IMG/VR virus record: IMGVR_UViG_3300047463_000062
Location: 1 to 24,579 of that record
Length of the DNA: 24,579 bases
Reading direction: 5' to 3' (one strand)
DNA from: a virus
Below, piece after piece: positions 1 to 6,102 of the stretch. Both the position numbers and the translations under genes were made by a program. The notes beneath the pieces are model-generated. The model saw nothing but the letters and a program-made list of their open reading frames with translations, was not told the origin of the DNA and searched no databases. Every line of letters starts with the position of its first letter. Position 1 is the first letter of the stretch.

Positions 1-1
1 T

Positions 2-340
2 ATTAACAATTTAGATTTAAATAAAAAATTAGATGCTTTGTTTGGTTCTAATGCTGAAACTTTACGAAATATTGCAAAAACAGGAAGTTATGTAGAAGCT
101 AGACCAAAAGGTTCTTTTGTAAATGAATCTAATACTGCCGTTGCACAATTTGCTAAAGAATATGGAAGTAAACTATTAGAAAAAGTTCCTGGTGTTAAAT
201 ATGTAGCTACTCCTGTAAATGTTGCTAGAGAAGTGTTGGCTGAAAGAAAATTAAAAAAAGAAATTACAGAATCTTTAAAACCTGGTGCTGGTGTTGGAAC
301 TAAATTAAAAGACTTAGGAAAGAAAAATGGCAACCGTTAA
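2..340 (+). CDS. C-terminal end of a probable virion protein (partial, 5' end outside window)
   Basis: An open frame runs from the left edge (first full codon at position 2) to a TAA at 338-340, giving the last 112 residues of a longer protein. The piece is lysine- and alanine-rich and looks alpha-helical, with no cysteine and no membrane segment. It includes the stretches LFGSNAETLRNIAKTG and SLKPGAGVG. Its place directly before tail and lysis genes suggests an internal virion, ejection or tail protein, but I recognise no domain and this is inference from position only. It overlaps the start of the next gene by 14 nt. An internal TTG at 38 should not be taken as the start, because the frame is open upstream of it. 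Confidence 0.75.
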   Translation: MNNLDLNKKLDALFGSNAETLRNIAKTGSYVEARPKGSFVNESNTAVAQFAKEYGSKLLEKVPGVKYVATPVNVAREVLAERKLKKEITESLKPGAGVGTKLKDLGKKNGNR

Positions 341-1139
341 TTTATCCCCTTTATTTAATGGTCAAACTGTATTTGGCCCTACTGGTTTGCCATTGGCAGG
401 CGGTCAAATTTACACTTACCAAGCTGGTAGCTCTACACCTTTGACAACTTATACAACTTTTAATGGCAATATTGCTAATACCAATCCTATTATTTTAGGG
501 TCAGATGGCAAACTTCCTCAAGAAGTATGGCTTCAATATGGTTATTCATATAAATTTATTGTAGAAGATGCTAATAGTGTCATTATTGATACTTATGACA
601 ATATTGCAGGAATCATTACACAAATTCCTGCTGCTGTTCCTACCATTCCTAGTGGTTGTATTGTTATATGGAGTGGTTCAGTTGGTTCTGTTCCTAGTGG
701 CTGGAATCTTTGTGATGGCACAAATGGCACTCCTGATTTACGCAACTCGTTCATATTAGGAGCTGGTAATTCTTACACAGTAGGTCAAACAGGCGGTTCA
801 ACAGATGCTATTGTTGTTACTCATACCCATACAGCAACATCAAGTGTTTCAGACCCAGGTCATAATCACTCAGTTAACTTTAATGACCCTGGACATAATC
901 ACTTATCTAACGCTGTTGGTTTGACTCAAAGCAATATTAACTGGGTTGGAGCTGGTGGTGGTGGATATAACAATCAAAACAATACCTATACTGGAAATGC
1001 TCAAACTGGCATTTCTGTTTCTAACAATCCTGCTTCAACAGGAATTACTGTTGGAACAAGCAACGCTTATGCTGGTCAAAGCGGTGCAGGCGCTAATATG
1101 CCTCCTTATTTTGCATTAGCTTATATCATGAAGCTATGA
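327..1139 (+). CDS. Tail fibre / tail-collar domain protein
   Basis: This 270-residue protein probably forms part of the adsorption apparatus. Residues 1-95 are a beta-rich N-terminal domain (LFNGQTVFGPTGLPLAGGQI) of the kind that attaches phage fibres to the tail. Residues 108-160 match the phage tail-collar signature: PSGWNLCDG near 123-131, then TPDLRNSFILGAG and GQTGGSTD. The C-terminal part has repeated H-x-H motifs: HTH at 166-168, and two copies of DPGHNH at 176-181 and 187-192. In T4 gp12-like trimers such histidines coordinate a metal ion inside the fibre; the same role here is inferred. The gene overlaps the preceding one by 14 nt and starts with ATG. It is followed by the lysis cassette. 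Being short for a fibre, it may be a tip or accessory fibre. Confidence 0.85.
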   Translation: MATVNLSPLFNGQTVFGPTGLPLAGGQIYTYQAGSSTPLTTYTTFNGNIANTNPIILGSDGKLPQEVWLQYGYSYKFIVEDANSVIIDTYDNIAGIITQIPAAVPTIPSGCIVIWSGSVGSVPSGWNLCDGTNGTPDLRNSFILGAGNSYTVGQTGGSTDAIVVTHTHTATSSVSDPGHNHSVNFNDPGHNHLSNAVGLTQSNINWVGAGGGGYNNQNNTYTGNAQTGISVSNNPASTGITVGTSNAYAGQSGAGANMPPYFALAYIMKL

Positions 1140-1146
1140 GGTCATT

Positions 1147-1377
1147 ATGTCTTTTGATTTTGACCCAGTTAAATATGGTGTGCTTTGGCAAAAAGTAGAA
1201 GGTTACGAAAGTAAATTTGCCGATATGTCTAAAAAAATGGACAAAATGGAATCACAGCTTGATGAACTTGTAGCTCTTGCTAACAAAAGTCGTGGTGGCT
1301 TTTGGATGGGAATGGCTATTGTTTCAGGAATAAGCGGTTTAATTAGTTTTTTTGCTGGTTTATGGCATGGAAAATAA
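1147..1377 (+). CDS. XhlA-like coiled-coil/membrane protein of the lysis cassette
   Basis: This 76-residue protein has a helical, charged N-terminal half with heptad character (residues about 15-47, FADMSKKMDKMESQLDELVAL). A single membrane segment follows at about 51-73 (FWMGMAIVSGISGLISFFAGL), then a short basic tail. This layout is typical of hemolysin XhlA-type phage proteins encoded next to holins, where they may help holin or endolysin function; family assignment rests on layout rather than a catalytic motif. A GAGG ribosome-binding site lies just upstream of the ATG. The gene sits between the collar protein and the holin, which supports a lysis role. Confidence 0.7.
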   Translation: MSFDFDPVKYGVLWQKVEGYESKFADMSKKMDKMESQLDELVALANKSRGGFWMGMAIVSGISGLISFFAGLWHGK

Positions 1378-1396
1378 TCTTTAACAGGGATTTAAT

Positions 1397-1894
1397 ATGG
1401 AATGGCTTAAACAGATTGCTCCAACTATTGCTACTTGTCTTGGTGGCCCTCTTGCTGGTTTGGCTGTTACTGCTGTTTCTAAAGCTCTTGGTATTGGGGA
1501 AGATGAAGTTCAAAATGTCATTGATAGTGGCAAACTTAATTCAGACCAAATTACTTCTATAAAACAAGCGGAAATTGAATTACAAAAATCAGCTCAAGAA
1601 CTTGGTTTAAATTTTGAACAACTAGCAGTAGATGACCGCAAATCCGCAAGGGATATGCAAACTGCTACCCAAAGCATTGTGCCACCCATTATGGCTTTTG
1701 GCGTAACCATAGGCTTTTTTGGAATTTTGTTTGGACTAATGACAGGCAAAGTAGATTCGTCTAACCAAGCTTTAATGATTATGTTGGGTAGCCTTGGCAC
1801 AGCTTGGGTTTCTATTATTAGCTTTTATTTTGGTTCTTCTAGCGGTAGTCAGAAAAAAGACCAAATGTTATATAACTCTACTCCAAACAAATGA
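1397..1894 (+). CDS. Holin-like protein with three hydrophobic segments
   Basis: This 165-residue protein has a hydrophobic, glycine-rich N-terminal stretch (about 8-30). A soluble central helical part follows (about 36-85, GIGEDEVQNVIDSGKL to ARDMQ), then two strong membrane segments (about 93-115 and 123-147) and a polar tail. The order and the MQTATQSIVPP-to-membrane transition resemble the 'holin of 3TMs' family found in phages and gene-transfer agents. It would form the membrane lesion that releases the endolysin. It overlaps the next membrane protein by 4 nt (ATGA), indicating translational coupling within the lysis cassette. The ribosome-binding site (AGGG) is weak. Confidence 0.8.
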   Translation: MEWLKQIAPTIATCLGGPLAGLAVTAVSKALGIGEDEVQNVIDSGKLNSDQITSIKQAEIELQKSAQELGLNFEQLAVDDRKSARDMQTATQSIVPPIMAFGVTIGFFGILFGLMTGKVDSSNQALMIMLGSLGTAWVSIISFYFGSSSGSQKKDQMLYNSTPNK

Positions 1895-2112
1895 CCAAAG
1901 CTAAATTAGTTAGTCTAGTAGCTATTATTGTAACTATTACGCTTTCTACCATCATTATTGCTATGTCTTTTGCTATGGTTATCGGCTTATTTAATGAAAA
2001 AGTCAGCAATGAAGAAATCTTTAAAATATTAGCGCCTACATTTTCTACTGTTGTAGGTGGTTTTATTGGATTACTTTCAGGAATTAAAATAGGTCAAGGA
2101 ACTAATGACTAA
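1891..2112 (+). CDS. Small two-segment membrane protein, probable second holin or antiholin
   Basis: This 73-residue protein has two hydrophobic segments (about 6-32 and 48-66) separated by a short charged loop (NEKVSNEEIFK). Small proteins of this size and topology next to an endolysin are commonly holins or antiholins. No sequence motif settles which. The ATG overlaps the stop of the upstream holin-like gene (ATGA), and its own end overlaps the endolysin start by 8 nt. The three genes are therefore translated as one unit. Two holin-like genes in tandem would fit a holin/antiholin pair that times lysis, which is inference. Confidence 0.7.
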   Translation: MTKAKLVSLVAIIVTITLSTIIIAMSFAMVIGLFNEKVSNEEIFKILAPTFSTVVGGFIGLLSGIKIGQGTND

Positions 2113-2701
2113 CGAACAATTACAAGCATTAGGAATTGATGCTAAATGGTTAGAACCCCTTAACGACACTTTTGCTAAATATGGGATTTCTACCCTTAAA
2201 CAGCAAGCTTCTTTTATAGGGCAATGTCAACATGAATCTACTAATTTTAGAGTATTGGAAGAAAACCTTCATTACTCCGCTAATGGACTTATGGCTGTTT
2301 GGCCCAGCCGATTTCCTAGTGCAGATGTGGCTCAACAGTATGCAAATAATCCTGAAAAGATAGCTAATAAAGTCTATGGTGGCAGAGCCGACCTTGGAAA
2401 TACTGAAGATGGCGATGGTTGGCGGTATCATGGCAGAGGGGTTATACAGCTTACAGGAAGGGCTAATTACAAGGTCTGTGGGGATGCCCTAGGGCAATCT
2501 TTTACAGAGCATCCTGAGCTTCTTTTAGAGCCTTTATGGGCTTGTATGAGCGCAGGCTGGTTTTGGAACAAAAAGAATCTAAATCCGCTTGCAGATGTAG
2601 AGGATTGGGAAACCATGACTAAACGCATTAACGGTGGCACAAATGGTCTACAAGACCGCATTAATCGCATTCACAAAGCAATGGATATTTTAGGAGCGTA
2701 A
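2105..2701 (+). CDS. Endolysin, glycoside hydrolase family 19 (chitinase-like lysozyme)
   Basis: This 198-residue enzyme cleaves the glycan strands of peptidoglycan at the end of infection. It shows the GH19 phage-endolysin pattern. The catalytic acid lies in GQCQHEST (E44), followed by an ENLHYSANGL segment (residues 53-62). The family signature YHGRGVIQLTGRANY comes next, and the C-terminal part has MSAGWFW and RINGGTNGLQDR. There is no signal peptide, so release across the membrane would depend on the upstream holins. Length is normal for a single-domain phage endolysin. It overlaps the preceding membrane gene by 8 nt and is followed within 2 nt by a 46-residue gene. No Rz-like spanin pair is apparent nearby. 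Confidence 0.93.
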   Translation: MTNEQLQALGIDAKWLEPLNDTFAKYGISTLKQQASFIGQCQHESTNFRVLEENLHYSANGLMAVWPSRFPSADVAQQYANNPEKIANKVYGGRADLGNTEDGDGWRYHGRGVIQLTGRANYKVCGDALGQSFTEHPELLLEPLWACMSAGWFWNKKNLNPLADVEDWETMTKRINGGTNGLQDRINRIHKAMDILGA

Positions 2702-2702
2702 T

Positions 2703-2843
2703 ATGGAAATGGAAACTAAAGCGCAGCAAAAGAAAGAAGATAAGCAATTTATACAGCTTAGACATGGTTTGATTGAAGTCAAGCGTGATTTAAAAAAGCA
2801 TAAAGAAATGCCAATGGATAAGGCGCATCCTCAAAAAAAGTAG
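2703..2843 (+). CDS. Small basic hypothetical protein after the endolysin
   Basis: This 46-residue open frame (MEMETKAQQKKEDKQF...) starts 2 nt after the endolysin stop, with a good AGGAG ribosome-binding site overlapping the end of that gene. It is highly charged, lysine-rich and predicted helical, with no cysteine, lipobox or membrane segment. It is therefore not an obvious spanin. It is the last gene of the rightward lysis cassette before the convergent region. Function unknown; coding is supported by the ribosome-binding site and tight packing only. Confidence 0.6.
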   Translation: MEMETKAQQKKEDKQFIQLRHGLIEVKRDLKKHKEMPMDKAHPQKK

Positions 2844-2967
2844 GGCATCAATTTGGCAACTACTAGCTGTAAGGTGGAAAGCCGAAAAAACCCTTACTTG
2901 TTGCATCCTTGATAGGTCGGCTTAACAGCCCCTAAGAGGAGACTTCCCTCTTAGTATGCCTTTATTT
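2843..2967 (+). other. Candidate structured RNA in the convergent intergenic region
   Basis: This is the only sizeable non-coding stretch between the rightward lysis genes and the leftward early operon. On the + strand it can form a closing stem (2842-2848 with 2956-2962). A 7-bp stem pairs AAGCCGA (2879-2885) with TCGGCTT (2917-2923), extended by GCTGT (2866-2870) with ACAGC (2925-2929). GTAAGG (2869-2874) can pair with CCTTAC (2892-2897), and GCAAC (2856-2860) with GTTGC (2900-2904). The last two pairings would make a pseudoknot with the 7-bp stem and partly compete with the extension. A strong hairpin follows at 2932-2954. It matches no RNA family I recognise. It could be a real RNA element or simply a structured terminator region. 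Confidence 0.35.
2932..2967 (+). terminator. Probable terminator hairpin of the lysis transcript
   Basis: CTAAGAGG (2932-2939) pairs perfectly with CCTCTTAG (2947-2954) across a 7-nt loop. It is followed by a T-rich but imperfect tail (2961-2967). The site lies between convergent genes, where a terminator is expected. The weak T tract makes efficiency uncertain. The leftward transcript lacks a T tract directly after this hairpin. Confidence 0.5.
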
Positions 2968-3126
2968 AATATATTTTTCCATTATTTCATGAGCTTCTCG
3001 AATTAATTCTTGTAGCTTAATAATTCGTTTGGTTTGTTGGCCCATTCTGTCTAAAGCGCCTTGGTATTCTTTTAAAAGTTCTTTATATCGAGCTTCATAA
3101 GTAACCCTAATTCGCTTTTTCTTCAT
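2962..3126 (-). CDS. Small hypothetical protein, helical
   Basis: This 54-residue leftward frame (MKKKRIRVTYEARYKELL...) ends with TAA at 2964-2962. It is highly charged and probably a single long helix or coiled coil (KELLKEY, RIIKLQELIREAHEIME). Its ATG overlaps the stop of the upstream 62-residue gene (ATGA), which is good support for real coding in this tightly coupled operon. It is the last gene of the leftward early transcript. Function unknown. Confidence 0.6.
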   Translation of the reverse strand: MKKKRIRVTYEARYKELLKEYQGALDRMGQQTKRIIKLQELIREAHEIMEKYIK

Positions 3127-3311
3127 ACCAAATGAATAACTGGTTTTTTATTTTCTACATGGTCTAAAGCTGCTTGCCAGGCTTGAGTCCACAAAGTCAA
3201 CGCAGTAGAGCCTTCATAAAAAAAATCAGGATAAAGCGCAAAAAACGCTTCTTCACAATCATCGCTAGGCACTTTCATATTGCCTGCAAATGGTATTCCT
3301 TCATTTGTCAT
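3123..3311 (-). CDS. Hypothetical early protein, acidic and aromatic-rich
   Basis: This 62-residue protein (MTNEGIPFAGNMKVPSDD...) is rich in aromatic and acidic residues, including AFFALYPDFFYEG and LWTQAWQAALDH. No domain is recognised. It overlaps the tiny membrane-protein gene upstream by 11 nt and the next gene by 4 nt (ATGA). It therefore belongs to the chain of coupled early genes. A nonspecific early host-takeover role is possible but not shown by the sequence. Confidence 0.65.
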   Translation of the reverse strand: MTNEGIPFAGNMKVPSDDCEEAFFALYPDFFYEGSTALTLWTQAWQAALDHVENKKPVIHLV

Positions 3312-3396
3312 TCTGTTGTCCGATTATGTATAAAATAATGATTCCCATGCAAATCATGACAATTATTCCAAAAGCCATTGCTTCATCGTTTGTCAT
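3301..3396 (-). CDS. Tiny single-segment membrane protein (31 residues)
   Basis: The frame MTNDEAMAFGIIVMICMGIIILYIIGQQNDK consists of a short acidic N-terminus, one hydrophobic segment (residues about 8-25) and a short polar tail. Its ATG overlaps the TGA of the upstream 95-residue gene (ATGA) and its end overlaps the next gene. Such coupling on both sides argues that it is translated. It could sit in the inner membrane. Function unknown. Confidence 0.5.
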   Translation of the reverse strand: MTNDEAMAFGIIVMICMGIIILYIIGQQNDK

Positions 3397-3680
3397 AATT
3401 TTTTCTTTTTAATGCCTGCTGCTCTGCGTAAGTCATGAGAATGAAGCTTTTTGCCAACTGACTTAGGCACTTCACCAGCAGCCTCTGCTACTTTAGCTGC
3501 GGTCTTACGATTTACAATTTTACCGTTAGAAAGCTCAAACTCATGTTTTGCGCCTTTAGCTTCTTTGCCCATGACCTTTTTAATTTCGTCATGACTCCAA
3601 GCTTTGCTAGGCGCTGCAATTTTTTTGCCTGATTTTTCTTTAATCGCTGCTGCTAATACTTTTAGTTTAGTAGCCATCAT
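3393..3680 (-). CDS. Basic hypothetical early protein, possibly nucleic-acid binding
   Basis: This 95-residue protein has a lysine-rich composition (MATKLKVLAAAIKEKSGKK at the start, AAGIKKKKL at the end). Its middle holds FELSNGKIVNRKTAAKVAEA and LHSHDLRRAAGI. The charge suggests binding to nucleic acid, but no domain is identified. The start codon overlaps the upstream stop (AAATGATG), with a GAGG ribosome-binding site 5-8 nt upstream. A second ATG follows immediately, so the start could be one codon later. It lies downstream of the recombination genes in the leftward operon. Confidence 0.7.
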   Translation of the reverse strand: MMATKLKVLAAAIKEKSGKKIAAPSKAWSHDEIKKVMGKEAKGAKHEFELSNGKIVNRKTAAKVAEAAGEVPKSVGKKLHSHDLRRAAGIKKKKL

Positions 3681-3883
3681 TTAATCCTCATAACTTTTGC
3701 TTTACGCAAAACCGCTTCATATTGCTCTTTGGCTGCATCATCCAACTGACGCATAGGAAGATTTTGGTAATACCGCCACTTATCTCTATATTCCTGAATT
3801 TCAGATGGAGGAGTCCAGCCTAAAGCTCTCCAGCGAATTGTAATATCTGTTCCTGGTGCAGTCCAAATATATTCGTTATGCAT
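3677..3883 (-). CDS. Hypothetical early protein, 68 residues
   Basis: A small soluble protein (MHNEYIWTAPGTDITIRWRA...) with tryptophan- and tyrosine-rich N-terminal half (IQEYRDKWRYYQNLP) and a helical, charged C-terminal half (DDAAKEQYEAVLRKAK). No family is recognised. It has one of the best ribosome-binding sites of the operon (AGGAGG, 7 nt before the ATG). It overlaps the following gene by 4 nt. It lies 8 nt downstream of the SSB-like gene, so it probably shares that transcript. Confidence 0.7.
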   Translation of the reverse strand: MHNEYIWTAPGTDITIRWRALGWTPPSEIQEYRDKWRYYQNLPMRQLDDAAKEQYEAVLRKAKVMRIK

Positions 3884-3891
3884 ACTGCCTC

Positions 3892-4134
3892 CTAAAAAGG
3901 AATATCGTCATTAGGCATAGAGTCTTTTTCTTGGCCCTTTTCTTCAGGAACATTTAAGTAACCCCAAATAGCGCCTTCTTTCATTCCCAATAAGGGTAGC
4001 ATTTCTAGCTTAAACATTAAATCCCCTTTTTTGGTTTCGGTAACGATGCCAATAGTTTGATAGCGCTTTTTGGTTTCGCCAGCTTTATCTGTGTATTCGG
4101 ACACAGGAGTTTTTAAGTAGTATTTGATTCCCAT
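3892..4134 (-). CDS. SSB-like protein with acidic DDIPF tip
   Basis: This 80-residue protein has a compact beta-rich body (KYYLKTPVSEYTDKAGETKKRYQTIGIVTE, MFKLEMLPLLG). A short polar linker follows, ending in the acidic-hydrophobic tip PNDDIPF. That tip is the hallmark of bacterial and phage single-stranded DNA-binding proteins, where it docks partner enzymes. The body is shorter than a classical OB-fold SSB (about 110 residues), so it may be a reduced OB protein. Directly upstream lie a YqaJ exonuclease and a DUF1071 annealing protein, so an SSB role in the same recombination reaction is consistent. The assignment rests on the C-terminal tip, the beta-rich body and the context. The start follows AAAGGG by 6 nt. 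Confidence 0.65.
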   Translation of the reverse strand: MGIKYYLKTPVSEYTDKAGETKKRYQTIGIVTETKKGDLMFKLEMLPLLGMKEGAIWGYLNVPEEKGQEKDSMPNDDIPF

Positions 4135-4815
4135 TTACATCCCTTTCATTTGATTTACTTCGATTTCTACTTCTTTCAAAAACACTTCAATTTCGCCTTC
4201 CATGTCCGCTATGAACTGGTTATCTCGGTCAACTCTGACAATTAAAAGCTGACTGCGCTCAGGCATTCTTGGGTCAAAACTAACAAAATCGCACCATTTA
4301 GCGCCTGTGCAAGCCATCTGCGCTTGCATCTGAATAACATATTTGGTTGGTGGTCGGTTGTATTTAAAGTAATCCCAATGCGTAGCTGAATTAGGGCATT
4401 TGATTTCTACTAAACCATCACCTACAAGACCATCAGGAGAGCAACCAAACCAAGCAATAGTAGGATGGTCTACAAAAGCTATTTGGTCTACAAAATTGCC
4501 TGTTCTGACTTCGTATGCCACTCGTGCTTGGGGTTCAGTTTGAGTTCCCCATTCCATTGCGCTATTGGAGTAAGATTCTTGAATGACCCCTGTAGTTCGC
4601 TGTAGGGCAAGTTCTATAAGGTAATTCTGCCGACTTGCAGAAGGCCCAGTCTTTGTCTTTGCTAGTATGTCAGCAACCCTACTTGCAGTTACTTTTCCCA
4701 AGCGCATTTGATGCCATTCAGCAGAGCGCTGTTCTACATTGACAGTAAAAGAACCATCTTTTTCCGCATGAATGCGGTCATCTGTTGTGAAAGTAGTAAT
4801 TTTAAATTCCTCCAA
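4135..4815 (-). CDS. YqaJ-family (lambda-type) recombination exonuclease
   Basis: This 226-residue nuclease resects double-stranded ends 5'-to-3' to feed single strands to the annealing protein. It shows the YqaJ/lambda-Exo signature: QRSAEWHQMRLGKVTAS (residues 29-45) with the conserved E-W, and the metal-binding residues D128 in CSPDGL and E137/K139 in LVEIKCPN. The downstream QMQAQMACTG helix completes it. The ATGs available are too late to keep the N-terminal motif, and an in-frame TAA lies two codons upstream of TTG 4815. The start is therefore TTG at 4815 or another non-ATG codon just after the GGAGGA at 4812-4807. It overlaps the tiny membrane gene upstream. It is the middle gene of the annealase-exonuclease-SSB set. 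Confidence 0.92.
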   Translation of the reverse strand: MEEFKITTFTTDDRIHAEKDGSFTVNVEQRSAEWHQMRLGKVTASRVADILAKTKTGPSASRQNYLIELALQRTTGVIQESYSNSAMEWGTQTEPQARVAYEVRTGNFVDQIAFVDHPTIAWFGCSPDGLVGDGLVEIKCPNSATHWDYFKYNRPPTKYVIQMQAQMACTGAKWCDFVSFDPRMPERSQLLIVRVDRDNQFIADMEGEIEVFLKEVEIEVNQMKGM

Positions 4816-4900
4816 ATCTTAACGCTAATCGAATTGCAGCCATCAAAATAATGGCTGCTATGGCTATGGTTGTTATTGCTACTTTGTCAGCCCAATTCAT
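4802..4900 (-). CDS. Tiny single-segment membrane protein (32 residues)
   Basis: The frame begins MNWADKVAITTIAIAAIILM and ends in RLALRFGGI. It is one hydrophobic segment (about 7-23) followed by two arginines. Its ATG overlaps the TGA of the annealing-protein gene (ATGA) and its 3' end overlaps the exonuclease start by 14 nt. It therefore physically bridges two recombination genes. Translation of this frame may also serve to couple them. Function unknown. Confidence 0.5.
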   Translation of the reverse strand: MNWADKVAITTIAIAAIILMAAIRLALRFGGI

Positions 4901-5442
4901 GCTTGTAGAGCCATAAGAGTGCCTTTTTGAGAGTCTTTAGCCCTAGAGATATGCTCTACTGCTTTAGGGTCTTTAGATAACTCTTTATAAGCTGAACCAT
5001 AAACTTCTTTTAGTTCATCCATTGTTTTTGAGGCTAACAGTCGTTTTACCCAAGCATTAGATTGCTCGGACAAATCAGGAGCTTCTTCATCAGGAATATC
5101 TTCACCAGCATAGATATACAAACCAAGACCATGCAAAGCGATGGCTTTAGCTAGGCATCGTTGCATTGCTGTATTGACTTGGAAAGCATCAGGATTAGGA
5201 ATAGCTTTATTCATATTCATGACAGGCAATTGAGCAGTCATGGTTTTGCCAAAAGCGGTAACAGAACAAAAGACCATCAAAGTTTCGTTAAAGTAAACAG
5301 GGTCTTTGTATTCCCATGTAGCGGTTGGGTCTAGCTGTAAAAGTTGGTCTACAGCCCAAGCCCAAGATAGATAAGTAAATTTGCCTTTCTTTTCAGTATG
5401 CTCATTTACATTAATTTTGCGGATTTCTTCATATTTAATCAT
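4897..5442 (-). CDS. DUF1071-type single-strand annealing protein
   Basis: This 181-residue protein would anneal complementary single strands during phage recombination and replication. The N-terminal block KYEEIRKINVNEHTEKKG, the FTYLSWAWAVDQLL segment, and the later MNKAIPNPDAFQVNTAMQRC and LAKAIALHGLGLYIYAGEDI are the features of DUF1071, a Rad52/Erf-like annealase family. The C-terminal 45 residues are helical and less conserved. I chose the ATG at 5442 because AAAGGA lies 8 nt upstream; an upstream ATG at 5460 has no comparable site. It overlaps the preceding gene by 8 nt and is followed by a tiny membrane gene and the YqaJ exonuclease. Together with the SSB-like protein this is a complete SynExo-type module. 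Confidence 0.85.
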   Translation of the reverse strand: MIKYEEIRKINVNEHTEKKGKFTYLSWAWAVDQLLQLDPTATWEYKDPVYFNETLMVFCSVTAFGKTMTAQLPVMNMNKAIPNPDAFQVNTAMQRCLAKAIALHGLGLYIYAGEDIPDEEAPDLSEQSNAWVKRLLASKTMDELKEVYGSAYKELSKDPKAVEHISRAKDSQKGTLMALQA

Positions 5443-5701
5443 CACTTTTCCTTTCATCAAATTTAGGTGGCCATGAATAAAATTTAGGTGTTCCGTAATA
5501 TGGATTATTACCTCGTGTAGCTTCAGATACTATGACCATCATATCTGCAAGATGATATGCGTATTCGGCAACCAAACCTAAGCAATGGTCATTAAATTCA
5601 AAAGGTTCATCATCATCATTTTGGTCAGATAAATTCCATTCTTTCCAATGTTGCATTGCTAATGGCAAAGCTTGCATTGCAAACATATCTCTTTTTTCCA
5701 T
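5435..5701 (-). CDS. Hypothetical early protein, acidic
   Basis: This 88-residue protein (MEKRDMFAMQALPLAMQHW...) begins with the R-D-x-F-A-x-Q-A-L pattern seen in many small phage early proteins of unknown function. An acidic stretch follows (SDQNDDDEPFEFNDHC), then a helix (LVAEYAYHLADMMVIV). I chose the ATG at 5701 because AAGGA lies just upstream in the same AAGGA-AAAGTGATG context as two neighbouring genes. A longer form starting further upstream lacks such a site. Function unknown. Confidence 0.7.
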   Translation of the reverse strand: MEKRDMFAMQALPLAMQHWKEWNLSDQNDDDEPFEFNDHCLGLVAEYAYHLADMMVIVSEATRGNNPYYGTPKFYSWPPKFDERKSDD

Positions 5702-5711
5702 CACTTTTTCC

Positions 5712-6017
5712 TTAGTCATCAATTTCACTTTCTGCTGCACGAATAGCAAAATGCTTCATATATTCTTCAGACATCATCATGATTTTTAAGCCAATCTTGG
5801 CATAATCGCCTGTATCAATAATTGCTTGTAGGGATTCAGCTTGTTCAGTTCCCATGTCGCTTAAAGCCTCTGAGATTCTCCCTGCGGTGCGCCAATCAAA
5901 CTTAGCACCAACTTTCATCAGATGCCAAGCTCGTTCTTCGATTTCATCGGTGCGGTCATCGTAGTCATCAGGCTCGTAATATCTATCGTGCATGAGGCTG
6001 TTTAAGTTATATCCCAT
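5712..6017 (-). CDS. Hypothetical early protein, acidic and helical
   Basis: This 101-residue protein starts MGYNLNSLMHDRYYEP with GGAGG 8 nt upstream of the ATG. The upstream ATGs in this frame lie inside the preceding tiny gene and lack such a site. It carries an acidic run (DDYDDRTDEIEERAW) and three probable helices, with many methionines near the end (KIMMMSEEYMKHF). No domain is recognised. It is the second gene of the leftward operon; a regulatory or host-interaction role is possible but unsupported. Confidence 0.7.
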   Translation of the reverse strand: MGYNLNSLMHDRYYEPDDYDDRTDEIEERAWHLMKVGAKFDWRTAGRISEALSDMGTEQAESLQAIIDTGDYAKIGLKIMMMSEEYMKHFAIRAAESEIDD

Positions 6018-6018
6018 G

Positions 6019-6102
6019 TTAAGCACCTCCATAGACAAACATTGCAGCCAATACAACCGCTAGAACTATTACACCGATTGTTTCTAAGATTTTGTGTTTC
6101 AT
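6019..6102 (-). CDS. Tiny single-segment membrane protein (27 residues), first gene of the leftward operon
   Basis: The frame MKHKILETIGVIVLAVVLAA (then MFVYGGA) is a short basic N-terminus followed by one hydrophobic segment. It has a very good ribosome-binding site (AAGGAG, 7 nt upstream). It ends within 2 nt of the next gene's start, whose ribosome-binding site lies inside its last codons. It is thus the first translated gene behind the leftward promoter. Function unknown. Confidence 0.55.
   Translation of the reverse strand: MKHKILETIGVIVLAVVLAAMFVYGGA

Noticed and set aside
2844-2961. A tRNA or tmRNA-like gene in the convergent region
   Set aside because: No cloverleaf, T-loop (TTCRANY) or CCA-type acceptor end can be drawn.
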